Below the pieces are notes generated by a model, which searched no databases, had not been told where the DNA came from, and was given only the letters and a program-made list of their open reading frames with translations. The position numbers were made by a program, and so were the translations under genes. DNA of 12,907 nucleotides from CAZECR01 sp964510495 (GTDB lineage: Bacteria; Patescibacteriota; Patescibacteriia; Magasanikbacterales; GWA2-37-8): contig CAZECR010000031.1 of NCBI GenBank assembly GCA_964510495.1, positions 1 through 12,907 of the forward strand. Direction: 5' to 3'. Of this stretch, positions 6,147 through 12,209 are shown piece after piece (position 1 is the first letter of the stretch; every line of letters starts with the position of its first letter).

Positions 6147-6554
6147 TTATGGGTTGAAGACGGCCGGCCGTGGCATGCACTGCCTGGTGGACGGGCTCGG
6201 CATCTCGCCGATGGGGCAGCTGGCCGCGCAGGTGCAGTTGCCGAGGCTGCAGATGGCAACCTGGCTGGGGGTGCACAGGGTGGTTGAGGGAGCATCGGCT
6301 CCCAGCATCTTGCGGTGAGGAACGAAGCACTCGATCGCCCTACCGGTGCGATCCATCGCGACCTGGGACTGTCCCGGCGGGCAGGCGTTCCCGAGCGACT
6401 CGTACTGCCCGGTAAAGTTGTTGTACAGGTAGTACCCCGGCGGACGGGGGGCGACCGGGCTGGTCAGGCTGGTCTGCGGCAGCGGGGTGAGATCTCCCCC
6501 GGATGCGCAGCCGATGGCGGCGCAGGAAAGGGCTGTGAAAAGAGCATGTCGCAT
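6147..6554 (-). CDS. Cysteine-rich putative lipoprotein, GC-rich gene
   Basis: The product is a 135-aa protein with a short lipoprotein-type signal (MRHALFTALSCAAIGC) whose lipobox AIGC makes Cys16 the likely lipidated residue. After it come a Pro/Thr/Ser spacer (17-40), a Tyr/Asn-rich stretch GYYLYNNFTGQYESLG (40-55) and eight cysteines (58, 76, 94, 102, 107, 109, 113, 126), enough for four disulfides; CSLGNCTCAASC is the densest part. The family is unknown to me. It would be anchored outside the cytoplasmic membrane, and Lgt is encoded in the neighbouring operon. Composition is strikingly GC-rich (40 of 60 bases in 6241-6300), unlike the AT-rich flanks. It has its own strong promoter, structured leader, Shine-Dalgarno and terminator, forming a self-contained unit that looks acquired. 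Confidence 0.75.
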   Translation of the reverse strand: MRHALFTALSCAAIGCASGGDLTPLPQTSLTSPVAPRPPGYYLYNNFTGQYESLGNACPPGQSQVAMDRTGRAIECFVPHRKMLGADAPSTTLCTPSQVAICSLGNCTCAASCPIGEMPSPSTRQCMPRPAVFNP

Positions 6555-6560
6555 GGTCTT

Positions 6561-6567
6561 CCTCCTT
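6561..6567 (-). promoter_or_regulatory. Shine-Dalgarno of the lipoprotein gene, partly sequestrable
   Basis: AAGGAGG on the minus strand lies 6 nt before the ATG at 6554, the strongest such site in the window. Its first bases can pair with an upstream CCTT (a small CCTT-CAA-AAGG hairpin spanning 6574-6564), which might lower or tune translation; four pairs alone are weak. Confidence 0.75.
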
Positions 6568-6577
6568 TTGAAGGTCC

Positions 6578-6622
6578 GTTGCTTCTTTTAGGTTTAGCTA
6601 AAATAAGCCTAAAAGAAGCAAC
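6578..6622. repeat. 15-bp perfect inverted repeat in the lipoprotein leader
   Basis: GTTGCTTCTTTTAGG (6578-6592) and CCTAAAAGAAGCAAC (6608-6622) are exact inverted copies around a 15-nt spacer that itself holds the palindrome TTTAGCTAAA (6593-6602). From the promoter at 6635-6663 the transcript would begin near 6628, so this would form a long stem-loop almost at the 5' end of the mRNA. It could equally be an operator for a dimeric regulator. Confidence 0.8.
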
Positions 6623-6634
6623 AAACCATAAATC

Positions 6635-6663
6635 AGCATAGCACATTTTTGCTATTTTGTCAA
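6635..6663 (-). promoter_or_regulatory. Near-consensus promoter of the lipoprotein gene
   Basis: On the minus strand a perfect -35 TTGACA (6663-6658), a 17-bp spacer and TATGCT (6640-6635) with the extended -10 TGC in front. It is the strongest promoter seen in the window and predicts a leader of about 74 nt. Confidence 0.75.
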
Positions 6664-6668
6664 TGGTA

Positions 6669-6702
6669 TTTTTGGACTAAAAACCTTATTTTTAGGACTT
6701 AA
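6669..6702. repeat. AT-rich repeats between the lipoprotein and gatC promoters
   Basis: TTTTTGGACTAA (6669-6680) and TTTTTAGGACTTAA (6689-6702) are near-direct repeats starting 20 bp apart, about two helical turns. The same stretch contains the inverted repeat CTAAAAA (6677-6683) and TTTTTAG (6689-6695). It lies just upstream of the lipoprotein -35 box and could be an UP element or a regulator site; function is inferred only from position. Confidence 0.45.
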
Positions 6703-6708
6703 GTACAT

Positions 6709-6737
6709 TTGCGCTGTTACCATGTTTTTAGTATACT
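6709..6737 (+). promoter_or_regulatory. Promoter of the gatC operon, leaderless geometry
   Basis: TATACT (6732-6737) is preceded at 17 bp by a weak -35 TTGCGC (6709-6714). Eight bases separate the -10 box from the ATG at 6746, so the message should start at or next to the start codon. Confidence 0.55.
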
Positions 6738-6745
6738 AGCGGTCT

Positions 6746-7033
6746 ATGAGCCTTACACCTGACGAAATCACCAAAGTAGCCACCCTCGCCCGCCTCAAGC
6801 TTACCCCTGAAGAAACGCTGAGGCATGCCGAAACAATTTCGGCAGTTTTAGAGTATATGACCATTTTAAATGAAGTTGATACTTCGGCGGTTGAACCGAC
6901 GTTTCAAGTAACCGGGCTCGCTGATGTGCTCAGGGATGATGTTACCGCAGCGTCCGAAGTAGGAAAAAAATTGATCGAACAATTTCCTCAAGTAGAAAAA
7001 AATTCTTTGGTTGTGCCGGCTGTTTTTGAATAA
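6746..7033 (+). CDS. gatC: Asp-tRNA(Asn)/Glu-tRNA(Gln) amidotransferase subunit C
   Basis: This 95-aa protein matches GatC, the small subunit that wraps around GatA and stabilises the GatCAB complex, which amidates mischarged Asp-tRNA(Asn) and/or Glu-tRNA(Gln). Family signs are the start LTPDEITKVATLARLKLTPEE, the helix with the ISAVLEYM-type pattern, LNEVDTSAVEPT (41-52), and LRDDV (62-66). Length is normal. There is no Shine-Dalgarno, and the promoter suggests a leaderless transcript. It heads an operon; gatA follows after 9 nt. The usual third gene, gatB, is not present here. Confidence 0.93.
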   Translation: MSLTPDEITKVATLARLKLTPEETLRHAETISAVLEYMTILNEVDTSAVEPTFQVTGLADVLRDDVTAASEVGKKLIEQFPQVEKNSLVVPAVFE

Positions 7034-7042
7034 GCATATTTT

Positions 7043-8473
7043 ATGAATCTCAATGAACTTAGCCTGGTTGAAGCTCGGGAGGGGCTGAAAAATAAAAAAT
7101 TTACGTCAGTAGCCTTGACCAAGGCGTGTCTTGATCGTATTGCTTTGCGCAACGCGGAAATTAATGCTTTTATTACCGTTTGCGAAACTGAGGCACTTGA
7201 GGCTGCCAAGCGCGCGGACGAGATGATTGCGCGGGGAGAAGGCGGGGCGCTTACTGGTATTCCGTTTGCTGTAAAAGATGCTATTTGTACCGCAGGTGTT
7301 CGCTCAACGGGCGCTGGTAAAATTTTGGATAACTATATTCCACCGTACGATGCAACGGTAATTAAAAAAATTCGGGATGCGGGCGGTGTGCTTTTAGGAA
7401 AAAATAATTGTGATACATTCGGTCATGGCGCGAGCAACGAAAATAGCATGTATGGCGCGGTAAAAAATCCGCATGACCTTACGAAAGTTGCGGGTGGATC
7501 GTCAGGTGGTAGTGCTGCGGCAGTTGCTGACCACATGTGTATTTATAGTATTGCCGAAGATACGGGTGGTTCGATTCGCCAACCCGCCAGTTTTTGCGGT
7601 GTTGTTGGTCTTCGCCCGAGCTACGGACGCAATTCGCGCTATGGCATTATGCCCATGGCATCGTCGCTCGATACCGTCGGGCCGATTACCAAAACGGTTG
7701 AAGATGCGGCAATTATTATGGAAGCGATTGCGGGGATTGATAGTAAGGATGCCACCACGGTGCCGGACGCTGTACCAAAATATTCTCAAGAATTAGCAAT
7801 TGATTTTAAAAAAGTACGCATCGGATTACCGAAGGAATATTTTGAAGTAACTGGGATTGATCCTGAAGTAAAAGCGGCTGTTGAAAAAAAGATCGCTTGG
7901 CTCAAAGAGCAGGGTGCTACGATTGTCGACGTTAGTTTGCCATACACCAAGTACGCCATTGCCGTCTATTATATTTTGGTACCAAGCGAAGATAGCTCGA
8001 ATTTGGCTCGACTTGACGGTATTCGCTACGGCATGCGCGCACCTGAGTCAACACTCTACGACACCTATGCTGTTTCACGTTCCGAAGGGTTCCCCGAAGA
8101 AGTGAAGCGTCGTATTTTAATTGGCACATATGCGCTTTCAGCAGGCTACTATGACGCCTATTACAAAAAAGCACAGGCCGTTCGCACGTTGATCATTCAG
8201 GACTTTGAAAAAGTTTTTAAAGAGGTTGATATTCTTTTGACGCCTACATCACCATTTCCGGCATTTGGTGTTGGTGAAAAAGCCGCCGACCCGCTTGCGC
8301 TCTATTTGGCAGATATTATGGTGAGCCCGGGCGCTATCGCGGGTATCCCGGCTCTTTCAGTACCGGCTGCCACCACCAAGACTGGTTTACCAATTGGCAT
8401 TCAACTGCTCGCGCCACGTCTACAGGAAACAAAAGTGTTTGCAGTTGGCGCAGCTTTAGAAAAATCTATTTAA
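7043..8473 (+). CDS. gatA: Asp-tRNA(Asn)/Glu-tRNA(Gln) amidotransferase subunit A
   Basis: The 476-aa product is the amidase subunit that hydrolyses glutamine and passes ammonia to GatB. The Ser-cisSer-Lys triad is intact: K78 in AVKDA, the cis-serine in GGSSGGS (151-157) and the nucleophile S177 in DTGGSIRQPA. The late conserved blocks SSNLARLDGIRYG, EVKRRILIGTYALSAGYYDAYY and SPGAIAGIPALSVP are also present. Length is close to the usual 480-490. The stretch after GK (residues 121-129, NNCDTFGHG) differs from the common NMDEFAMG form, a modest divergence. It lies 9 nt after gatC and 9 nt before the LOG gene; upstream of its ATG there is no Shine-Dalgarno, so expression probably depends on the operon transcript. 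gatB must be encoded elsewhere for the complex to work. Confidence 0.96.
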   Translation: MNLNELSLVEAREGLKNKKFTSVALTKACLDRIALRNAEINAFITVCETEALEAAKRADEMIARGEGGALTGIPFAVKDAICTAGVRSTGAGKILDNYIPPYDATVIKKIRDAGGVLLGKNNCDTFGHGASNENSMYGAVKNPHDLTKVAGGSSGGSAAAVADHMCIYSIAEDTGGSIRQPASFCGVVGLRPSYGRNSRYGIMPMASSLDTVGPITKTVEDAAIIMEAIAGIDSKDATTVPDAVPKYSQELAIDFKKVRIGLPKEYFEVTGIDPEVKAAVEKKIAWLKEQGATIVDVSLPYTKYAIAVYYILVPSEDSSNLARLDGIRYGMRAPESTLYDTYAVSRSEGFPEEVKRRILIGTYALSAGYYDAYYKKAQAVRTLIIQDFEKVFKEVDILLTPTSPFPAFGVGEKAADPLALYLADIMVSPGAIAGIPALSVPAATTKTGLPIGIQLLAPRLQETKVFAVGAALEKSI

Positions 8474-8482
8474 TATTTTTGT

Positions 8483-9835
8483 ATGGCTCGTACTCCCGCC
8501 GCTCCTATCCCTGCTCATGAAATTACACCGATTAATCCGACGCATACTGCCGGTAAGGCGGTTAACTACCGTGATAGCTGGCGGATTTTTAAAATCATTG
8601 CTGAGTTTGTAGAAGGGTATCAGTTTTTGAGTAAGCTCGAGCGCGAAGTAACCATTTTGGGTTCTGCGCGGCTTAATTCGAATAACAAATATTATAAAAT
8701 TGCCGAGCACTTGGGCAAATTACTCGCAAAAGCCGGTTTTACGGTTATTACGGGTGGCGGCCCGGGTATTATGGAGGCGGCCAACCGCGGTGCTTTTGAG
8801 GCAGGCGGGGAAAGTGTTGGTTTAAATATCGAACTCCCGTTTGAACAGCGTATTAACCCGTATGTCAAAAAAGCGATCGCGTTTGAATATTTTTTTACGC
8901 GCAAAGTAATGCTCACCTCGCCAGCGAATGCGTTTGTCTATTTTCCGGGCGGCTTTGGAACGATGGATGAATTGTTTGAAGTCATGGACTATATGGAGCA
9001 AGGGTACATGGTGCGCTCGCCGATTGTACTTGTGGGACGAGAATTTTGGCAGCCTTTGGTAAAATTTTTACGTAATCAAGCGGCGCAATCAATTCATTCA
9101 GCTGAAATAGCGGATATTGATTTTCTTTTTTTAGTGGATACTGCCGAAGAAGCTTTTGATCTTATTAAAAATGCTGGAGACAGACCGAACGTTGGCGCGG
9201 TACATGAAGAAGGCGGGCCTTTTTATAATGACGGTACAGGTTGGCGAGTGTTTCGCATGATGGCGGAACTTGTCGATGGATTTGAATTTTTGACACAGAT
9301 TGATCGCGACGTAACTATTTTCGGAACCAAGAGTATTGCACCCGGATCTACATATTACGAAGCGGCCTACACTGTTGGCAAAAAATTAGCTGAAAATGGA
9401 TTTAGTGTTATTACAGGCGGCGGCCCGGGTATTATGGAGGCGGCCAACAAAGGGGCGTACGAAGCCGGAGGGGAAAGCGTTGGTGTTGGTATGCAAATTA
9501 ATGGCAAAGATAGAATCAATAGCTACGTAACAAAATCAAAAAGTTTTTATTTTCCTTTCATTCGCAAACTCATAATCACTTCGCCATCGGAAGAATTTAT
9601 TTTCTTCCCTGGCGGTTTTGGTACGCTGCATCAATTGTTTGAATTATTAACGCTCCAGGAAACCAAAAAAATCGAACCGATCTCAACTTTGCTGTACGGC
9701 AAAGAATATTGGCAGCCACTCATGGACTTCATTCACTCGCTGTATAATGTCTATGGAACCATTAGCGAAATGGATGAAGATTTTATCAAAGTCATTAACA
9801 GTCCTGAAGAAGTCTTAAGATCTATTGGCAGTTAA
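8483..9835 (+). CDS. Tandem LOG-family (TIGR00730-type) protein, two Rossmann domains
   Basis: The 450-aa protein consists of two LOG/lysine-decarboxylase-like Rossmann domains, whereas the family is usually a single domain of about 180-250 aa. Domain 1 (about 31-230) has GGGPGIMEAAN (91-101), R140-K141 and PGGFGTMDE (155-163). Domain 2 (about 252-450) has the same set at an offset of 221 residues: GGGPGIMEAAN, R361-K362 and PGGFGTLHQ (376-384). The family motif is PGGxGTxxE, so domain 2 has Gln384 in place of the glutamate. LOG enzymes are phosphoribohydrolases that cleave nucleoside 5'-monophosphates (cytokinin riboside monophosphates in plants and some bacteria). Here the likely role is nucleotide base release with one working and one altered site, but substrates are unknown. 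The first 25 residues are Pro/Thr-rich. It is the third gene of the gatC operon, with lgt 4 nt downstream. Confidence 0.93.
   Translation: MARTPAAPIPAHEITPINPTHTAGKAVNYRDSWRIFKIIAEFVEGYQFLSKLEREVTILGSARLNSNNKYYKIAEHLGKLLAKAGFTVITGGGPGIMEAANRGAFEAGGESVGLNIELPFEQRINPYVKKAIAFEYFFTRKVMLTSPANAFVYFPGGFGTMDELFEVMDYMEQGYMVRSPIVLVGREFWQPLVKFLRNQAAQSIHSAEIADIDFLFLVDTAEEAFDLIKNAGDRPNVGAVHEEGGPFYNDGTGWRVFRMMAELVDGFEFLTQIDRDVTIFGTKSIAPGSTYYEAAYTVGKKLAENGFSVITGGGPGIMEAANKGAYEAGGESVGVGMQINGKDRINSYVTKSKSFYFPFIRKLIITSPSEEFIFFPGGFGTLHQLFELLTLQETKKIEPISTLLYGKEYWQPLMDFIHSLYNVYGTISEMDEDFIKVINSPEEVLRSIGS
8756..8785 (+). repeat. Copy 1 of a 30-bp exact repeat inside the tandem LOG gene
   Basis: This stretch codes for the nucleotide-binding GGPGIMEAAN region of domain 1 and is identical base for base to 9419-9448, exactly 663 bp (221 codons) downstream. 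The rest of the two domains differs considerably in DNA sequence. Confidence 0.9.
9419..9448 (+). repeat. Copy 2 of the 30-bp exact repeat in the LOG gene
   Basis: Codes for the same loop in domain 2. Perfect identity over 30 bases, including third codon positions, points to internal duplication, perhaps with later gene conversion. Confidence 0.9.
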
Positions 9836-9839
9836 GGCT

Positions 9840-10601
9840 ATGATTCCGTTTTTTCAGTATACAGAGCTACATGTGGGCCCCATTACTATTCAGGTATGGG
9901 GCTTGTTGGTTGCGCTCGGCATGCTGACGGGGCTTTGGTATTTTTATACACAAGCGAAAAAGCGGGGACTCGACGGAAGCCTCGTGCTTGATTTGGGCCT
10001 GTATGCCATTATTGGTGGTGTTCTGATGGCGCGATTGTTTCACATCTTTTTATACGAACCGGCCTATTATTTGGCTAACCCCGCGGAGATGATTGCCTTT
10101 TGGCATGGTGGGTCATCGTCTTTGGGTGGTTTCGTCGGAGCGGCAGTAGCGGCGATTATTTTTTGTAAAAAAAGAAAAATTACCTGGGGCACGTTTGTAC
10201 CGTATTTTGATATTGGTATACTCGGGTTGTGGCTGGGCTGGGGAATTGGGCGCATTGGCTGCTTCTTGATTCATGATCACCCGGGGACGCTTAGCAGTTT
10301 TGTTTTGGCCGTACGCTACCCCGCCGGAGCGCGGCACGACTTGGGGCTCTATGATTCGCTTCTGGCCTTTGGTATCTTTATTGTTTTTTCACTACTCTTT
10401 AAAAAACTGGTTAAAAAAGGATCAGGACTCGTGGCGCTTTATTCAATTATTACTTACGCTACGGTCCGTTTCTTTTTTGATTTTTTGCGTATTGCCGATG
10501 TGAAGTATTGGTACTTTACGCCAGCGCAGTGGGGGATGCTCACAGTTGTTATTGCCTTGACTTTGGTGCTCGGGAAGAGTACAGTAAGGCAACCAAAATA
10601 A
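9840..10601 (+). CDS. lgt: Prolipoprotein diacylglyceryl transferase, divergent
   Basis: This 253-aa polytopic membrane protein matches Lgt, which moves diacylglycerol from phosphatidylglycerol to the lipobox cysteine of prolipoproteins. About seven hydrophobic segments are visible, with the N-terminal VGPITIQVWGLLVALGML, GGVLMARLFHIF (59-70), FWHGGSSSLGG (87-97), the signature GRIGCFLIHDHPG (137-149) and VRFFFDFLR (209-217). R138 corresponds to the key arginine of the GRxGN signature, but Cys141 replaces the usual Asn, and L95 stands where E. coli Lgt has His103; such changes may mark a lineage variant. The ATG at 9840, 4 nt after the LOG stop, is preferred over an in-frame TTG at 9825 because it begins the normal N-terminus; AAGG just upstream is the only Shine-Dalgarno-like trace. 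The tRNA-Ser follows by 3 nt. Confidence 0.92.
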   Translation: MIPFFQYTELHVGPITIQVWGLLVALGMLTGLWYFYTQAKKRGLDGSLVLDLGLYAIIGGVLMARLFHIFLYEPAYYLANPAEMIAFWHGGSSSLGGFVGAAVAAIIFCKKRKITWGTFVPYFDIGILGLWLGWGIGRIGCFLIHDHPGTLSSFVLAVRYPAGARHDLGLYDSLLAFGIFIVFSLLFKKLVKKGSGLVALYSIITYATVRFFFDFLRIADVKYWYFTPAQWGMLTVVIALTLVLGKSTVRQPK

Positions 10602-10604
10602 ATT

Positions 10605-10690
10605 GGAGAGTTCGCATAGTTGGTCTAGTGCGCACGCTTGGAAAGCGTGTATACCGAAAGGTATCGAGGGTTCGAATCCCTCACTCTCCG
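10605..10690 (+). tRNA. tRNA-Ser(GGA)
   Basis: All arms can be drawn. The acceptor is GGAGAGT/ACTCTCC and the D-stem CGCA/TGCG. The anticodon stem CACGC/GCGTG holds the loop TTGGAAA with anticodon GGA (10640-10642), reading UCC and UCU. The long class II variable arm is ATACC-GAAA-GGTAT, and the T-arm GAGGG-TTCGAAT-CCCTC. The discriminator is G10690, as expected for serine. CCA is not encoded and must be added. The gene starts 3 nt after the lgt stop codon, so it is probably cut out of the operon transcript or served by a promoter inside lgt. Confidence 0.97.
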
Positions 10691-10713
10691 CACTGAATAC
10701 TTAGTATCGGAAG

Positions 10714-10744
10714 ACCCGAGTTACCTATACGGATTCGGGTTTTA
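10714..10744 (+). terminator. Terminator after the tRNA-Ser
   Basis: ACCCGA (10714-10719) pairs with TCGGGT (10735-10740) across a 15-nt loop, followed by TTTTA. The T-run is short, so efficiency may be moderate. It would end the gatC-gatA-LOG-lgt-tRNA operon. Confidence 0.6.
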
Positions 10745-10748
10745 TAAT
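10743..10748 (+). promoter_or_regulatory. Possible -10 box of the MFS transporter gene
   Basis: A consensus TATAAT lies 42 nt before the ATG at 10791, inside the tail of the preceding terminator. No good -35 box is present at the right distance, so this is only a candidate. Confidence 0.35.
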
Positions 10749-10790
10749 TACATGAATCGTAGATACAAAAGAAAATTTATTTAAATCTTT

Positions 10791-12119
10791 ATGAGCGTAT
10801 TTTATCAGTTGCTTGGTAATACTTTAGCTGCTTCGGTGACTAATTTTACTATTTGGTTTGCCCTGACTTTTTGGGTGTACCTTAAAACTCACTCCGTATT
10901 TGCAACAGGCATGATCGCTGGTGTGTATTTGGTAACGACCGCGCTTTCCGGGATATGGTTTGGAAGCCTGGTTGACCATCATCGTAAAAAAAGCGTCATG
11001 CTCTCTTCGAGCGCGATTTCTTTTGCGTTCTATGGTGTTGCGCTCGCCTGGCATCAGGTGGTAGGTGTAGAGCGGCTCGCCAACATTGCTGGAGCGGAAC
11101 TCTGGATTTTTGTGGTCTGCGTTCTCACTGGTGTCATTGTTGGTAACCTGCGTACGTTGGCATTGCCTGTTTTGGTAACTATCCTTATCCCCGAAGACCG
11201 ACGCGATAAGGCTAATGGGCTGGTCGGTATGACTACAGGTATCGGATTCATGACCACCTCAGTTATCAGTGGATTTTTGGTGGCTTGGGGCGGAATGTAT
11301 TACGCGCTTATCTTTGGGCTTATACTAACTGTGCTTGCATTTGTGCACTTACATTTTTTGTCTATTCCGGCCGATCAGGTGGCGCCTGGTATTGACCCTA
11401 CAAAACCAAAACGAATTGATCTGAAAGGAACGATCCATATGGTACGTGGAATTCAGGGTTTGATCGCCCTTATTCTGTTTGCTACGTTTAATAATTTTTT
11501 AGGCGGCGTCTTCATGGCACTCATGGACGCATATGGATTATCTTTTGTTTCGGTACAAACCTGGGGACTGATGTTTGGGTTTTTAAGCACGGCCTTTATT
11601 CTGAGCGGTATTTTGATTTCAAAAACCGGACTGGGCAAAAATCCTTTGCGCACACTGCTCTTCGTAAATATGATTTCCTGGACGGTTTGTTGTTTCTTCA
11701 CGATTCAATCCTCGATCATACTTTTGGTAATCGGGATGTTTATTTGGATGTTGATCGGGCCATATGCCGAGGCGGCGGAGCACACGACGCTTCAGAAAGT
11801 GGTGCCACTTGAACGCCAAGGCCGAGTATTCGGTTTTGCCCAAAGTATTGAACAGGCCGCTTCGCCACTGACCGCTTTTCTTATTGGCCCACTGACTCAG
11901 TTTATCTTTATACCGTTTATGACTACCGGTCGCGGGGTTGATTTTATCGGCGGTTGGTTTGGGGTCGGGCCGGCGCGCGGCATTGCGCTTGTATTTACCG
12001 TTACCGGCTTTTTTGGACTTGTCGTCACCCTTCTGGCGTTTACTTCGCGATCGTATCGCAATCTTTCGGAACATTATTTGGCAACTCCTGCGCTTAATGA
12101 GGAAGCAGAGGTAAAATAA
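10791..12119 (+). CDS. Major facilitator superfamily transporter, MFS_3/DHA3-like
   Basis: The 442-aa polytopic membrane protein has about 12 hydrophobic segments in two halves. The loop after the second segment, FGSLVDHHRKK (57-67), is a version of MFS motif A (GxxxDRxxRR), and IPEDRRDKANGLVG (133-146) matches the loop before the fifth segment typical of the macrolide-efflux/EntS-like (DHA3) branch. A long loop rich in Pro and Lys (about 195-215) divides the halves. By family it should be a proton-driven exporter of a small molecule, possibly a drug or siderophore; the substrate cannot be told from sequence. There is no Shine-Dalgarno before the ATG. It is transcribed alone after the tRNA terminator and converges with the gene at 12210. 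Composition is like the native genes. Confidence 0.88.
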   Translation: MSVFYQLLGNTLAASVTNFTIWFALTFWVYLKTHSVFATGMIAGVYLVTTALSGIWFGSLVDHHRKKSVMLSSSAISFAFYGVALAWHQVVGVERLANIAGAELWIFVVCVLTGVIVGNLRTLALPVLVTILIPEDRRDKANGLVGMTTGIGFMTTSVISGFLVAWGGMYYALIFGLILTVLAFVHLHFLSIPADQVAPGIDPTKPKRIDLKGTIHMVRGIQGLIALILFATFNNFLGGVFMALMDAYGLSFVSVQTWGLMFGFLSTAFILSGILISKTGLGKNPLRTLLFVNMISWTVCCFFTIQSSIILLVIGMFIWMLIGPYAEAAEHTTLQKVVPLERQGRVFGFAQSIEQAASPLTAFLIGPLTQFIFIPFMTTGRGVDFIGGWFGVGPARGIALVFTVTGFFGLVVTLLAFTSRSYRNLSEHYLATPALNEEAEVK

Positions 12120-12177
12120 GCTCATAAAATCCACTTGCCTCAGTCGGTAGTACGACTCAACTGCCTAAAGTTACAAT

Positions 12178-12207
12178 AAAAAATACACGGCTAGCCGTGT
12201 ATTTTTT
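12178..12207. terminator. Bidirectional terminator, 30-nt perfect palindrome
   Basis: AAAAAATACACGGCT (12178-12192) is followed directly by its exact reverse complement (12193-12207). The hairpin, with a loop around CTAG, gives a T-run on both strands and so ends both the MFS gene and the convergent gene whose stop is at 12210-12212. Confidence 0.9.
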
Positions 12208-12209
12208 AT

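Noticed and set aside
6065..6295. N-terminal extension of tsaE to 220 aa
   Set aside because: The extra residues are low-complexity Pro/Ala/Ser text read antisense through the lipoprotein gene and its terminator; TsaE is normally about 140-160 aa.
1793..6554. Idea that the P450, PLD, RarA and lipoprotein genes form one defence or biosynthesis system
   Set aside because: They lie on different strands with separate promoters and terminators, differ in composition, and PLD and RarA have housekeeping explanations.
6124..6641. Plus-strand frames antisense to the lipoprotein gene
   Set aside because: They lack motifs and ribosome sites, and the minus strand has a complete set of promoter, Shine-Dalgarno, lipobox and terminator.
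9825..9839. TTG start for lgt, five codons upstream
   Set aside because: It overlaps the end of the LOG gene, and the ATG at 9840 begins the conserved N-terminus. Not excluded, only less likely.
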